In this document: piece after piece, positions 9,737 to 18,822 of the stretch
How positions within the stretch are numbered: position 1 is the first letter of the stretch
Layout: every line of letters starts with the position of its first letter
Assembly (NCBI RefSeq): GCF_026723865.1
Contig: NZ_CP113529.1
Location: forward strand, 3,844,001-3,908,000
Origin: Mycobacterium sp. Aquia_216
Lineage (GTDB): Bacteria > Actinomycetota > Actinomycetes > Mycobacteriales > Mycobacteriaceae
Direction of reading: 5' to 3'
DNA length: 64,000 bases
The notes under the pieces: model-generated
Databases searched by the model: none
What the model was told of the DNA's origin: nothing
Seen by the model: the letters and a program-made list of their open reading frames with translations, nothing else
Position numbers and translations under genes: made by a program

Positions 9737-10263
9737 ATCGCGAACACTATGCAATTGCTGTTAATTCCGTGTTACACGGGTGCTTAGTGCTGGGCACCCC
9801 TTGTTACAGCCACCAGCGCAAACGTCTCCGTTCGCCGCCCCGCGGGGCCCCGGCATTCCGGGACGCCGCTTCGTCGTGTCACCGTGTCGGTGCATCGGTC
9901 CGGGACCCGATCCCCTCCCGAAATCGGCCGGGCTCCGCGACGCCCGGATTGCGTTTGGAGAGCGACGCCAGGAACCTCGCCGAGCTGCCACAGCAAATCT
10001 CGTCAAAAGCGCCGACTTTGGTGGCGAGGATCGCTCCGGCAAGCATAAGGGCAGCTACAAGCCGAATTCCGCGGATTTCTCAGTGTTGGTCCAGCGACGG
10101 ATCTGTACCGTCGGACGCAGTGAGCAACATCGGCTTCCGCGCGCTCGCCGCGTCAGCGCGCCAACCCTGTAACCGACTCGTGCGATTACCGCTCCCGGTC
10201 CGAAATAAGTAACCTGTTAAGGTAGTTACACACGGCAGGATGCATGACCAGGAGGTACCGAAA
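9737..10263. other. Intergenic stretch between glnA2 and small secreted genes
   Basis: About 527 bases separate the glnA2 start from the next gene. The segment next to glnA2 (9745-9800) is comparatively AT-rich and holds short inverted repeats such as CCGTGTTACACGG, so it probably contains the glnA2 promoter. The rest has open frames, but none has a ribosome site, a sensible start or protein-like composition. I see no gene in it. Confidence 0.5.
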
Positions 10264-10461
10264 GTGATTGTCAAACTTCTAGCCGTCGGAGCTATCGGTC
10301 TCGGTGTCGCGATGGGGCAAGGCGTGAGCCAGGCCGCTCCTGTTGTCGCCGACCCCGCGTTCAGCGACCTCACCTGCAGCTGCCAGACGCCGCCTCCCGC
10401 CCCAGGTCAGACGCGTGACGACCGGATCAATCAGGGTCTGCAGGACGCCCTTACCAGGTAA
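10264..10461 (+). CDS. Tiny secreted protein with LTCSCQ motif, copy 1
   Basis: The GTG at 10264 lies 8 bases after a strong GGAGG, so it is preferred over an upstream ATG at 10240. The 65-residue product has a signal peptide (VIVKLLAVGAIGLGVAMG, cleaved near SQA-APVVA). The mature peptide is about 40 residues with the motif DPAFSDLTCSCQ, then a Pro-rich turn and DDRINQGLQDAL. It is paralogous to the next gene, sharing DPxFxxLTCSCQ and a C-terminal RINxGxQxA segment. The function is unknown; two close cysteines (CSC) suggest a disulfide or a metal site. Confidence 0.75.
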   Translation: MIVKLLAVGAIGLGVAMGQGVSQAAPVVADPAFSDLTCSCQTPPPAPGQTRDDRINQGLQDALTR

Positions 10462-10584
10462 CCCGTCGAGCGCGCGCCTCATTTGTATGAATTCGGTTTG
10501 TGGTGAGCCGCGTCGCTGGTCGGGCGCACTGTCACCTGTCAGCTTGGATATCGGGGCAAGTAGTCCCGAGCAGAGAGGGCAGAA

Positions 10585-10770
10585 GTGATCACCAAAATCT
10601 TGGTCGGCGGCGCGCTCGTTGTCGGCGCCGCTATGGGGTTTGCAGCGCCGGCCGACGCGGACCCCTCGTTCAATCAGCTCACCTGCAGCTGCCAAGTGCT
10701 CGCCCCGGAGCACGGCGTCACTCTCGAAGAGCGCATCAATCGGGGCATTCAAGAGGCTCACGCTCGCTGA
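10585..10770 (+). CDS. Tiny secreted protein with LTCSCQ motif, copy 2
   Basis: This 61-residue paralogue of the preceding gene starts at GTG 10585 after GAGAGGG. The signal peptide (MITKILVGGALVVGAAMGFA) is cleaved near ADA-DPSF. The mature peptide repeats DPSFNQLTCSCQ and EERINRGIQEA. The two genes are 123 bases apart and in tandem, so a local duplication is likely. It is convergent with the protease gene that follows. Confidence 0.75.
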   Translation: MITKILVGGALVVGAAMGFAAPADADPSFNQLTCSCQVLAPEHGVTLEERINRGIQEAHAR

Positions 10771-10772
10771 CT

Positions 10773-10794
10773 CGACCCAGCGGAGGCCGGGTCG
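10773..10794. terminator. Hairpin between convergent genes
   Basis: The inverted repeat CGACCC-n10-GGGTCG lies exactly in the 26-base gap between the stop codons of two convergent genes. It has no T-run, which is common for mycobacterial terminator-like hairpins. The role is inferred from position. Confidence 0.4.
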
Positions 10795-10796
10795 AT

Positions 10797-12350
10797 TCAG
10801 GGCTGACAATGTAACGACGCCGGCGGCGGCGTGCCCGTCACGAAGTAGTGCATGATCGCGCCATCCACGCACGGATTCCCACCTAACACCGCGGTGTGCT
10901 GAGTTCCGTCGAACGTGACCAGCGGAGCACCGAGCTGGCGAGCCAAGCTCACTCCAGCCTGGTACGGGGTTGCCGGGTCGTGCGTCGTGGACACGACGAC
11001 CACCTTGCCGGGCGCCATCTGCGGAGCGGTGTGCGGCCCCGACGTCGCCGGCACCGGCCACAGTGCGCACAGGTCACGCGGAGCGTTGCCGGTGAACTGC
11101 CCGTAGCTCAGGAACGGCGCGGCCTGGCGGATCTGCTGGTCGGCGGAGATCCAGGCCGCAGCATCCGTCGGCGCCGGCGCATCGACACATCGCACGCCGT
11201 TGAACGCGTCCTGGTCGTTGTCGTAGTGCCCCTTTTTGTCGCGGCCCTGGTAATCGTCGGCGAGCAGCAGCAGGTCGCCCGCGTCACTGCCGCGCTGCAA
11301 CCCGAGCAAACCGCTCGTCAGGTACTTCCAATGCTGCGGGGTGTAGAGAGCGTTGATCGTGCCGGTGGTCGCGTCGGCGTAGCTCAAGCCGCGCGGGTCC
11401 GACGTGCGGCCCGGCTTGGCGACGAGCGGATCGATCAGGGCGTGATAGCGGTTGACGAACTGAGCCGGGTCGGTGCCTAACGGGCATGCCGGCGAGCGGG
11501 CGCAATCCGCGGCGTAGTCATTGAAAGCGGTTTGGAATCCGGCGGTTTGGCTGATGTTCTCCTGGATCGGATCGACGGTCGGGTCGATCGCGCCGTCGAG
11601 CACCATCGTCCGCACGTGATCGGCGAAATGTTCCAGGTATGCCGTCCCCAACTCGGTGCCATAGCTAAAGCCGAGGTAGTTGATCTGCTCCTCCCCCAGC
11701 GCCTGACGCACCAGATCCATGTCGCGCGCGACGGACGCGGTACCGGCGTTGGCCAAGAAGTCTTTGCCCATCCGGCTCACGCATTCCTGCGCCAACTGCC
11801 GGTAGATCTGCTCGATGTGTGCCACACCGGCCGGGCTGTAATCCACCATCGGTTCGGTCCGGTAAGCGTCGAACTCGGCGTCGGTGCGGCAGCGCAGCGA
11901 CGGGGTGGAGTGGCCCACGCCTCGCGGGTCGAACCCGACCAGGTCGAAGTGGCGGGCGATGTCGGTGTTCTGCAAGTTGGGCGCCAGGCCGGCCACCATG
12001 TCAACGGCCGACCCGCCGGGCCCGCCCGGATTGATCAACAACGAACCGATTCGCTGACCGGTGGCCGGCACCCGGATCATCGCCAACTTGGCTTGTGCCC
12101 CAGTCGGATTGTTGTAGTCAACCGGAACCGACACGGTGGTGCACTGTGCGGTGGGGACGTCGCTGCTGTCGGTGAGAACTTGGCTGCAACTGCCCCAGGT
12201 CACCGGGGGCGCCGCGGCCGGCGGCGCCGGACTCGGGGTCTGACCGGCACCGGGTTCGGGAGTTGCGCCGGCCTTGGGCAGTGCGGTTTGCACGGCGAGC
12301 AACAGGCCTAACGACAGCAGCGCAGAGCTCAGCGATCTCAGGCGCGACAT
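10797..12350 (-). CDS. Exported alpha/beta-hydrolase protease (Rv2223c-like)
   Basis: This 517-residue protein starts at ATG 12350 (MSRLRSLSSALLSLGLLLA) with a cleavable signal peptide but no lipobox cysteine. The body has the TAP-like hydrolase plan: oxyanion segment LLINPGGPGGSAVDM, VGFDPRGVGHS, nucleophile elbow GFSYGTE, and the C-terminal TAP-like domain with STTHDPATPYQAG and FDGTQHTAV carrying the acidic residue and histidine. It is a close paralogue of the next gene (Hip1). In M. tuberculosis the same pair lies next to panB. Its substrate is unknown. Confidence 0.9.
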   Translation of the reverse strand: MSRLRSLSSALLSLGLLLAVQTALPKAGATPEPGAGQTPSPAPPAAAPPVTWGSCSQVLTDSSDVPTAQCTTVSVPVDYNNPTGAQAKLAMIRVPATGQRIGSLLINPGGPGGSAVDMVAGLAPNLQNTDIARHFDLVGFDPRGVGHSTPSLRCRTDAEFDAYRTEPMVDYSPAGVAHIEQIYRQLAQECVSRMGKDFLANAGTASVARDMDLVRQALGEEQINYLGFSYGTELGTAYLEHFADHVRTMVLDGAIDPTVDPIQENISQTAGFQTAFNDYAADCARSPACPLGTDPAQFVNRYHALIDPLVAKPGRTSDPRGLSYADATTGTINALYTPQHWKYLTSGLLGLQRGSDAGDLLLLADDYQGRDKKGHYDNDQDAFNGVRCVDAPAPTDAAAWISADQQIRQAAPFLSYGQFTGNAPRDLCALWPVPATSGPHTAPQMAPGKVVVVSTTHDPATPYQAGVSLARQLGAPLVTFDGTQHTAVLGGNPCVDGAIMHYFVTGTPPPASLHCQP

Positions 12351-12441
12351 GGCTGTCAATCGTGGCAGCTTCGAATACCCGTGACGGCGCGAATCGGTCA
12401 CGCCTTGATCTCGAGGTCGTCGACTCGGCGTTTGGCGACCG

Positions 12442-13998
12442 CTAGCACTTCGCGCCGCTCGGCGGCGTGGTGCCACCGATCAGATACGCCGTCACGTAGT
12501 CGTCGATGCAGCTGTCGCCCTGGAAGACGACCGTGTGCTGGGTGCCGTCGAAGGTGAGCAGCGAGCCGCGCAGCTGGTTCGCCAAATCGACGCCGGCCTT
12601 GTACGGCGTCGCCGGATCGTGCGTGGTCGACACCACCACCGTCGGAGCCAGGCCGGGCGCCGAGACGGCATGCGGCTTGCTAGTGGGCGGCACCGGCCAG
12701 AACGCGCAGGTGCCCAGCGGTGCGTCACCGGTGAACTTTCCGTAGCTCATGAAGGGGGCGATCTCGCGGGAGCGCCGGTCTTCGTCAATTACCTTGGCGC
12801 GGTCGGTAATTGGCGGCTGGTCCACGCAGTTGATCGCGACCCGCGCGTCGGTGGCGTTGGTGTAATGGCCGTGCGGGTCGCGGCGCATGTACATGTCGGC
12901 CAGGGCAAGCAGGGTGTCGCCGCGGTGCTCGGTCAGTTCGGTGAAGCCGTCGGTGAGGTGATGCCACAACGTCGGCGAGTACAGCGCCATGATCGTGCCG
13001 ACGATGGCGTCGCTGAAGCTCAGTCCGCGCGGGTCCTTCGTCGGTATCGGCCGGCCGACCATCTCGTTGTCCGGGTCGACCATCGGGTCGACCAGGCTGT
13101 GGTAAACGTCGACGGCCTTGGACGGATCGGTGCCCAGCGGGCAGCTCGGCTGCTTCGCGCAATCGGTGGCGTAGTCGTTGAACGCGTCCTGGAATCCCTT
13201 GGCCTGACGCAGATCGGCTTCGATCGGGTCGGCGTTGGGGTCGACGGCGCCGTCAAGAATCATCGCCCGCACTTTCTGCGGGAAGGCCTCGGCGTAGGCC
13301 GACCCGATCCGGGTGCCGTAGGAGTAGCCCAGGTAGGTCAGCTTGTCGTCGCCCAGCGCCGCGCGGATGGCGTCCAGATCCCTGGCGACGTTGACCGTTC
13401 CGACATTGGCCAGGAAATCCTTGCCCATCTTGTCGACGCACCGGCCGACGAACTGTTTGGTCTCGTCCTCGATGTGGGCGACACCGGCCGGGCTGTAGTC
13501 GACGTTCGGTTCGGTGCGCAGCCGGTCATTGTCGGCATCGGAGTTACACCAGATCGCGGGACGCGACGACCCCACACCGCGCGGATCGAACCCGACCAGA
13601 TCGAATCGCTCGCGCACCCGCTTGGGCAACGTCTGCACGACGCCCAGCGCCGCCTCGATGCCGGATTCGCCGGGCCCGCCGGGGTTGATCACCAGCGAGC
13701 CGAGCTTGTCCCCGGTCGCGGGGAAACGAATCATCGCCAGCGTCGCGACGTCGCCGCCGGGGTGGTCGTAGTCCACGGGCACGGCAAGCTTGCCACACAA
13801 GGCTCCGCCCGGAAGCTTCACCGATCCGCTGGCGACCCGGCACGGCGTCCACTCCACCGGCTGCCCCAATTTAGGCCCCGCCATCAGCGGGTGTCCGCCG
13901 ACAACGCGCACGCAGCCTCCAAGAAGCAGCGACACCGCAGCGATCGCTGTCGAGACCAGCACCAGGCGCGCGATCTTGTCGCGGCGAGTCAGACCCAT
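12442..13998 (-). CDS. hip1: Cell-envelope serine protease Hip1 / CaeA
   Basis: With the ATG at 13998 the protein has 518 residues. The signal peptide ends in a lipobox (SLLLGGC, Cys29), so it is a lipoprotein on the outer face of the membrane. Catalytic features are the oxyanion loop NPGGPGESG, the nucleophile elbow GYSYGT with Ser226, and C-terminal STTHDPATPYKAG and FDGTQHTVVF, which hold the Asp and His. In M. tuberculosis Hip1 cleaves the chaperonin-like GroEL2 and affects envelope integrity; that role is inferred here by family and synteny. It lies upstream of its paralogue in the same direction. Confidence 0.93.
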   Translation of the reverse strand: MGLTRRDKIARLVLVSTAIAAVSLLLGGCVRVVGGHPLMAGPKLGQPVEWTPCRVASGSVKLPGGALCGKLAVPVDYDHPGGDVATLAMIRFPATGDKLGSLVINPGGPGESGIEAALGVVQTLPKRVRERFDLVGFDPRGVGSSRPAIWCNSDADNDRLRTEPNVDYSPAGVAHIEDETKQFVGRCVDKMGKDFLANVGTVNVARDLDAIRAALGDDKLTYLGYSYGTRIGSAYAEAFPQKVRAMILDGAVDPNADPIEADLRQAKGFQDAFNDYATDCAKQPSCPLGTDPSKAVDVYHSLVDPMVDPDNEMVGRPIPTKDPRGLSFSDAIVGTIMALYSPTLWHHLTDGFTELTEHRGDTLLALADMYMRRDPHGHYTNATDARVAINCVDQPPITDRAKVIDEDRRSREIAPFMSYGKFTGDAPLGTCAFWPVPPTSKPHAVSAPGLAPTVVVSTTHDPATPYKAGVDLANQLRGSLLTFDGTQHTVVFQGDSCIDDYVTAYLIGGTTPPSGAKC

Positions 13999-14185
13999 GT
14001 CAACACATGCTGCCAGAGACAACCTGAGACTTTCGTGAGCGGCCGCGGCCCCCGACCGCGCAATGGCACGTCTCACACTCCGCGACGGTGCAAGTGCATA
14101 GAAGAAATGGCAGAATGACGGAAGTCAGACGAACCCGGGGACCATATCCGGCCACGAGGATCGACCCGACCACTATTTAGGGACA

Positions 14186-15040
14186 ATGATGTCTGAGCAC
14201 AACGTTTATGGTGCCGGCGCGGCGCGTGAAGCTGCCAAAGCGCCCCGAACCAAGATTCGCACCCACCACTTACAGAAGATGAAGGCCGAAGGCCACAAGT
14301 GGGCCATGCTCACGGCCTACGACTATTCGACTGCCCGCGTCTTCGACGACGCCGGCATCCCGGTTTTGCTGGTCGGCGATTCGGCGGCCAACGTCGTGTA
14401 CGGCTACGACACCACCGTGCCGATCTCCATCGACGAGCTCATCCCGCTGGTTCGCGGCGTTGTCCGCGGCGCTCCGCACGCCCTCGTCGTGGCCGACCTG
14501 CCGTTCGGCAGCTACGAGGCCGGGCCCGCCGCCGCGCTGGCCGCCGCCACCCGATTCATGAAGGAAGGCGGCGCGCACGCCGTCAAACTCGAGGGCGGTG
14601 AGCGGGTAGCCGAGCAGATCGCCTGCCTGAGCGCGGCGGGCATCCCGGTGATGGCGCACATCGGCTTCACGCCGCAAAGCGTCAACAGCCTCGGCGGCTT
14701 CCGGGTGCAGGGCCGCGGTGATGCCGCGGAGCAGACCGTTCACGACGCGATCGCCGTCGCCGAGGCGGGGGCGTTCTCCGTCGTCATGGAAATGGTGCCC
14801 GCCGAACTGGCCACCCAGATCACCGGCAAGCTGACCATCCCGACAGTCGGGATCGGCGCCGGCCCGAACTGCGACGCGCAGGTGCTGGTCTGGCAGGACA
14901 TGGCCGGAATGAGCAGCGGCAAGGCGGCGCGATTCGTCAAGCGATTTGCGAACGTCGGCGATGAATTACGCCGCGCCGCTACCCAATACGCGGAAGAAGT
15001 GGCTGGCGGAGTTTTCCCCGCCGACGAACACTGCTTCTGA
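14186..15040 (+). CDS. panB: Ketopantoate hydroxymethyltransferase
   Basis: This performs the first committed step of pantothenate synthesis: transfer of a hydroxymethyl group from methylene-tetrahydrofolate to alpha-ketoisovalerate. The 284-residue protein has the PanB signatures [32 protein letters not shown] (metal-binding Asp), [29 protein letters not shown] and the catalytic Glu in [10 protein letters not shown], then [25 protein letters not shown] at 14186 leaves one codon of doubt. It is divergent from hip1. Confidence 0.97.
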   Translation: MMSEHNVYGAGAAREAAKAPRTKIRTHHLQKMKAEGHKWAMLTAYDYSTARVFDDAGIPVLLVGDSAANVVYGYDTTVPISIDELIPLVRGVVRGAPHALVVADLPFGSYEAGPAAALAAATRFMKEGGAHAVKLEGGERVAEQIACLSAAGIPVMAHIGFTPQSVNSLGGFRVQGRGDAAEQTVHDAIAVAEAGAFSVVMEMVPAELATQITGKLTIPTVGIGAGPNCDAQVLVWQDMAGMSSGKAARFVKRFANVGDELRRAATQYAEEVAGGVFPADEHCF

Positions 15041-15041
15041 G

Positions 15042-15410
15042 CTACTGCATTTGGCATCGATTCTTGAAATCGGTCAACGGCTGCCGAATCGCCTCCAGGT
15101 CGGCGTGCGCCTGCGGATTGGCATCCATATATTGCTTGATCTGATCCCCAATCTCGCTGCGCGGCTGCCCTTTTAAGCTGGTGAAGTAGGCGTTGACGTC
15201 CGGATGGCTGAACAGATACACCGACGTGGCCGCCGCGACACCCGACGAAACCTGGGCGAGGTCGGCTGCCGTGCAGTTCGGCGGCGCGGGCGCCGGATCG
15301 GGGTCCGCAGCGGCCGAGCCGACGGCGGCGAAAAGCATTGCGCCGCTGACAACGGCGGCGGCAATTCCGCCGATGACCGCACGCGACGTGCCGAGTGCGA
15401 AAAACACCAT
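15042..15410 (-). CDS. Haemophore-like secreted haem-binding protein
   Basis: The ATG at 15410 follows GGAGGAG and gives 122 residues. A signal peptide (AVIGGIAAAVVSGAMLFAA) is cleaved near SAAA-DPDP. The mature domain begins with Cys (PPNCTAADLAQVSSGV), runs through SVYLFSHPDVNAYFTSLKG and ends DFKNRCQMQ, the helical two-cysteine pattern of the mycobacterial haemophore family (Rv0203-like). Haem transport is inferred from family only. It ends 2 bases from the convergent panB stop. Confidence 0.78.
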   Translation of the reverse strand: MVFFALGTSRAVIGGIAAAVVSGAMLFAAVGSAAADPDPAPAPPNCTAADLAQVSSGVAAATSVYLFSHPDVNAYFTSLKGQPRSEIGDQIKQYMDANPQAHADLEAIRQPLTDFKNRCQMQ

Positions 15411-15552
15411 CGGTAGCTCCTCCATCAGGTCTGTGAAACTTAACGGCAGGCACACCATAAGCGGATTCGGCGATCCCATGGACCAAATTCGTCCAGCTGG
15501 CAAAGAGACAGAATTCCGCCGCGGCGGCTGCCGGGGTCGATATGCTTACCAA

Positions 15553-15798
15553 ATGAATCGGCGCCGTTGGATCGGAGTGCTGTTGGCGGTGTTGGCGATG
15601 AGCCCAATTCCGGGAGTCGTCGTCGCGATGCACTCTGACGGCCAAGCGGAAGCCACCGTCTGTGTCGGTGCCGGGCGGCGTGTGTCGGTCAGTGGGTGCG
15701 CCAACGTCGCCGACGCCATCCAGCGCTACGTGCCGCCGCCGGCGGAATACGCGCCGATGCCGGAAGACCCTCCGCCGCCACCTCCCCCGCCCCCGTAA
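15553..15798 (+). CDS. Small secreted proline-tailed protein, 81 aa
   Basis: The ATG at 15553 opens MNRRRWIGVLLAVLAMSP, a signal peptide with an RRR start. The mature part has two cysteines (CVGAGRRVSVSGC) and ends in a run of prolines. No family is recognised. It lies between the haemophore-like gene, which diverges from it, and the CYTH-CHAD gene. Confidence 0.6.
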   Translation: MNRRRWIGVLLAVLAMSPIPGVVVAMHSDGQAEATVCVGAGRRVSVSGCANVADAIQRYVPPPAEYAPMPEDPPPPPPPPP

Positions 15799-15967
15799 TC
15801 GCCGGCGCCGGCCCGATCCATCCTCCAAGGCCAGCCGTGACGGACACGCCGCAGCAACGATCACTGCCGGCCGGGCAACCGCGGTGTGGCACCCTATGGG
15901 GTAACCATTTACGAGCGTCGATGACCGTGTAAGGCCGCGTCGGCGCGCCCTTACGGAGCCGAAAGAA

Positions 15968-17527
15968 ATGCCAGAACCCTCGCGCCACCTGGAGGTGGAG
16001 CGCAAGTTCGACGTCCCCGAATCGACCGTCACACCGTCGTTCGAAGGCATCGCGGCGGTGGCCCGGGTAGAGACATTGCCGACGCAGTCGCTCGACGCGA
16101 TGTACTTCGACACGCAGACGCAGGACCTCGCCCGCAACAAGATCACGCTGCGGCGCCGCACCGGTGGCCACGACGCCGGCTGGCACCTCAAGTTGCCGGC
16201 CGGACCCGACGCCCGCACCGAGATCCGCACACCCCTGGGCTCCGCGGACGACGACACCGTCCCCCGCCAATTGCTGGACGTGGTGCTGGCGATCGTCCGC
16301 GACCGGCCCATCAAACCCGTCGCCCGCATCACGACTCAACGTGAAAGCCAGGTGCTGTACGGCATCGAGGGCGCTCCGTTCGCGGAGTTCAGCAACGATC
16401 ACGTCCGCGCGTGGTCGGCGAATGCGACCGACAGCCCCGACGCGGAGCCCGTCGTGCAGGAGTGGCGCGAGTGGGAACTCGAGCTCGACGAATCACGCGG
16501 GGCCTCTGATACCGAGCTGCTGAGCCGCTTGAGCAACCGGCTCCTGGACGCCGGCGGCGAACCTGCGGGTCACGCGTCCAAGCTTGCGCGGGTGCTCGGG
16601 ACGACGGTGCCGTCCAACGGGACCAAGCCACCCAAAGATCCGGTACAGCGCGCGGTAGCCGAGCAGGTCGACGAGCTTGTGGTGTGGGATCGCGCGGTGC
16701 GCGCCGACGTATACGACTCGGTGCACCAGATGCGGGTCACCACACGCAAAATCCGCAGCCTGCTGAAGGACTCCCAAGCGGGATTGTCCGACGACACGCA
16801 CGCCTGGGTGCTCGACGAACTGCGTGAGCTCGCCGGCGTCTTGGGTGTGGCACGCGATGCCGAGGTGCTCGCGCAGCGGTACGAGGAAGCGCTGGACCGG
16901 CTGTCACCGGAGCTGGTGCGGGGACCGGTGCGCGAACGCCTTGTCGAGGGCGCCAAACGCCGCTACCAGTCCGGCTTGCGGCGGTCGTTGATCGCCATGC
17001 GGTCGCAGCGCTACTTCCGGTTGCTCGACGCGCTTGATTCGATCGTGGCGCAAAGCCCGGACACCGATTCCGGTGAGCAACCGGCGCCGGTCACCATTGA
17101 CGCCGCCTACAAGAAGGTGCGCAAGGCCGCAAAGGCCGCCGCCGAAGCCGACCAGGCCGTCCAGGAGGAGCACGTCGAGCCGTCCGCCGACGAGGACCAT
17201 CAGGACGACGAAGAGCACGATCGCGACGAGGCGTTGCACGTAATTCGCAAGCGCGCCAAGCGGCTCCGCTATACCGCGGCGGCGACCGGAGCCGACGACG
17301 TGTCCAAGCAAGCCAAGGCCATTCAGTCGTTGCTCGGCGATCATCAAGACAGCGTGGTCAGCCGTGATCACCTGGTCCAGCAGGCCGACGCCGCCCACGC
17401 CGCGGGCGAAGACACCTTTACCTACGGTCTGCTCTACCAGGAGGAGTCCGACCTGGCCGAGAGCTGCCGTCAGCAGCTCGACGAGGCGCTGCGCAAACTC
17501 GACAAGTCGGTGAAGAAAACGCACTGA
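15968..17527 (+). CDS. CYTH-CHAD domain protein (Rv2226-like)
   Basis: This 519-residue two-domain protein starts with a CYTH domain (about residues 1-200) marked by the ExExK motif HLEVERKFDVP and alternating charged strands (RRRTGGHDAGWHLKLPAG). This domain typically acts on triphosphates or binds polyphosphate. The second half (about 215-515) is a CHAD domain with conserved His/Lys/Arg helices such as VHQMRVTTRKIRSLLK and ALHVIRKRAKRLRYTA, which binds polyphosphate. A highly charged acidic insert (EEHVEPSADEDHQDDEEH) separates its two repeats. The enzymatic role is unproven. Confidence 0.9.
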   Translation: MPEPSRHLEVERKFDVPESTVTPSFEGIAAVARVETLPTQSLDAMYFDTQTQDLARNKITLRRRTGGHDAGWHLKLPAGPDARTEIRTPLGSADDDTVPRQLLDVVLAIVRDRPIKPVARITTQRESQVLYGIEGAPFAEFSNDHVRAWSANATDSPDAEPVVQEWREWELELDESRGASDTELLSRLSNRLLDAGGEPAGHASKLARVLGTTVPSNGTKPPKDPVQRAVAEQVDELVVWDRAVRADVYDSVHQMRVTTRKIRSLLKDSQAGLSDDTHAWVLDELRELAGVLGVARDAEVLAQRYEEALDRLSPELVRGPVRERLVEGAKRRYQSGLRRSLIAMRSQRYFRLLDALDSIVAQSPDTDSGEQPAPVTIDAAYKKVRKAAKAAAEADQAVQEEHVEPSADEDHQDDEEHDRDEALHVIRKRAKRLRYTAAATGADDVSKQAKAIQSLLGDHQDSVVSRDHLVQQADAAHAAGEDTFTYGLLYQEESDLAESCRQQLDEALRKLDKSVKKTH

Positions 17528-17601
17528 TGCCCGTTGGCTTTGTTGGTGCGAGCTGCGACCCCGCTAGGCTGGTGCACATCAAACGGCCCGAGGAGATTGT
17601 G

Positions 17602-17955
17602 ATGCGTCGCGGAATATTCGGCACCCCCATAGTGGCCGCCGTCAACGCTGTCGCGGCCAAGCTCATCGATACGCCGCTGTTGGGCAGTGTTGTCCGCCGA
17701 AACACGGTGTTGATTTCCTACGTCGGCCGTCGCTCAGGCAAGACGTTCACCACACCGGTGAGTTACCGGCGGATCGGTGACGAGATTGCCATCCGTGTCA
17801 TGCTTCCCGACGCCAAGAACTGGTGGCGAAACTTCCTGGACGGCGGCGGCCCGATTACGCTGCAGCTCAACGGAACCGACCAAAGTGGGCACGCCGTCGC
17901 GACCCGCGACGACCGGGGCCGGGTGACCGTCACAGTCAAGCTGGACGACCGGTAG
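17602..17955 (+). CDS. DDN-like deazaflavin-dependent nitroreductase
   Basis: From ATG 17602 (after GAGGAG) the product has 117 residues. The family pattern is clear: NTVLISYVGRRSGKTFTTPV, then a short strand and NWWRNFLDGGGPITLQL. These are the cofactor-binding elements of the F420-dependent DDN / pyridoxamine-oxidase-like group. The substrate is unknown. It is the last host gene before the integrated element. Confidence 0.82.
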   Translation: MRRGIFGTPIVAAVNAVAAKLIDTPLLGSVVRRNTVLISYVGRRSGKTFTTPVSYRRIGDEIAIRVMLPDAKNWWRNFLDGGGPITLQLNGTDQSGHAVATRDDRGRVTVTVKLDDR

Positions 17956-18017
17956 GCCGATTCCCGAGATCCATCGGCGAAGACCCTAGCCGAGACACGT
18001 CGCAGGCGTAAGGCGGG

Positions 18018-18046
18018 CGAGTTGGCCTGTAAGCCGGATTCTGTTC
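18018..18046. repeat. attL core (displaced rnpB 3' end)
   Basis: The 29-bp core (starting CGAGTTGGCCTGTAAG) is identical to 27228-27256. In attL it is joined to host DNA on the left (AAGGCGGG) and element DNA on the right. It is the original 3' end of rnpB, cut off from the gene by the insertion. Confidence 0.92.
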
Positions 18047-18129
18047 GCTGGGCGTTTGCCGCGTTTGGCCGCGTTGAAAGTGCCTGGTCAAAGCGTTGGG
18101 TGCGTTGGCTGTTCTGAGCTGCGCCTAGT

Positions 18130-18156
18130 TCTACTGCGTACGGACTGCGTACTGGG
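18130..18156. repeat. Candidate integrase arm-type site, left arm
   Basis: This 27-bp segment is repeated exactly at 27156-27182. It contains two tandem copies of ACTGCGTAC with an 11-bp period. It lies 83 bases inside attL. In the circular form both copies would flank the att core, as arm-binding sites do around tyrosine-integrase attP sites. Confidence 0.65.
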
Positions 18157-18209
18157 CGTGCATCACCAGGCGGCCTAAGTACATTTCAGCGACCAGGGCG
18201 AATAGGCGT

Positions 18210-18764
18210 TCATGGCGCGTCGCCCCGCAGCGCGGCGGCCGCCCCGGCGATCGTGGTCGGGTAAGACACCTCCGGCCCCGGACGGACCGTCCCGACCTCC
18301 TCGATCACCTGCAGTGAGTCGTCGAAGCGCACGGCCACGCGCCGGTCTGCCCGCACATAGGTGTCGGTGCGGGTGGAGATGTCGCGGTAAATCCCGTAGC
18401 GGTGAAGCTGCGCTTCCCGCACGACGAGATCGCGAGCCGTTTCCAGGTAGCGAAGGAAATAGGTGTCCTCGTTCATCAGGTAGTCGCTGTCCATCCTGTC
18501 GACATACGCGCGGAGTTCCTCGACGGTTGCGCCGACCAGACGCCCCTCGCATGTGTCGCACCCGCACCGCTCCCCGTAGTCCATCTGGGTCGGGTCTGGC
18601 GGCCATGGAACCCCGGGAGCGCCCTGGCTGGGCACATACCGGATCTCGTCGCCGCTCGTGCGGAGCAGCAAACTGACGGTCCTGCCTCCGATCGGTGCGG
18701 GACATTCGAGCTTGAGCCCGGCCCCGACGTACGAGGTGCCCCGGTCAGTTACATCCTCGGTCAC
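18210..18764 (-). CDS. Hypothetical protein of the element's accessory end
   Basis: This 184-residue protein shows no recognised domain. It has a cluster of acidic and cysteine residues (MDYGERCGCDTCEGRLVG, residues about 61-78) resembling a small metal-binding CxCxxC site, then a helical part with TYFLRYLETARDLVVREAQL. There is no signal peptide or membrane segment. It is divergent from the gene at 18823 across a 58-base gap holding a palindromic operator. It lies at the element end opposite the integrase, where cargo genes usually sit. Confidence 0.7.
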   Translation of the reverse strand: MTEDVTDRGTSYVGAGLKLECPAPIGGRTVSLLLRTSGDEIRYVPSQGAPGVPWPPDPTQMDYGERCGCDTCEGRLVGATVEELRAYVDRMDSDYLMNEDTYFLRYLETARDLVVREAQLHRYGIYRDISTRTDTYVRADRRVAVRFDDSLQVIEEVGTVRPGPEVSYPTTIAGAAAALRGDAP

Positions 18765-18787
18765 GGCTTCCCACGATACCGGGGCGG

Positions 18788-18802
18788 TCGTAGCGCGCTA
18801 CG
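18788..18802. promoter_or_regulatory. Palindromic operator shared with the int/xis region
   Basis: TCGTAGCGCGCTACG contains the perfect 14-bp palindrome CGTAGCGCGCTACG. The same 15 bases recur at 25896-25910, and a two-mismatch copy lies at 25845-25859. This copy sits between two divergent accessory genes. A half-site (GCGTAGCA) follows at 18808. An element-encoded repressor or activator is the natural reader. Confidence 0.65.
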
Positions 18803-18822
18803 CCCTTGCGTAGCATCGCGGC

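Noticed and set aside
9761..10042. 93-codon frame upstream of glnA2
   Set aside because: No ribosome site and arginine/proline/serine-rich composition typical of random GC-rich sequence.
18130..18156. The 27-bp repeat as the recombination core
   Set aside because: Both copies lie inside the element, one within int, and neither touches host sequence; the rnpB-derived 29-bp repeat is the core.
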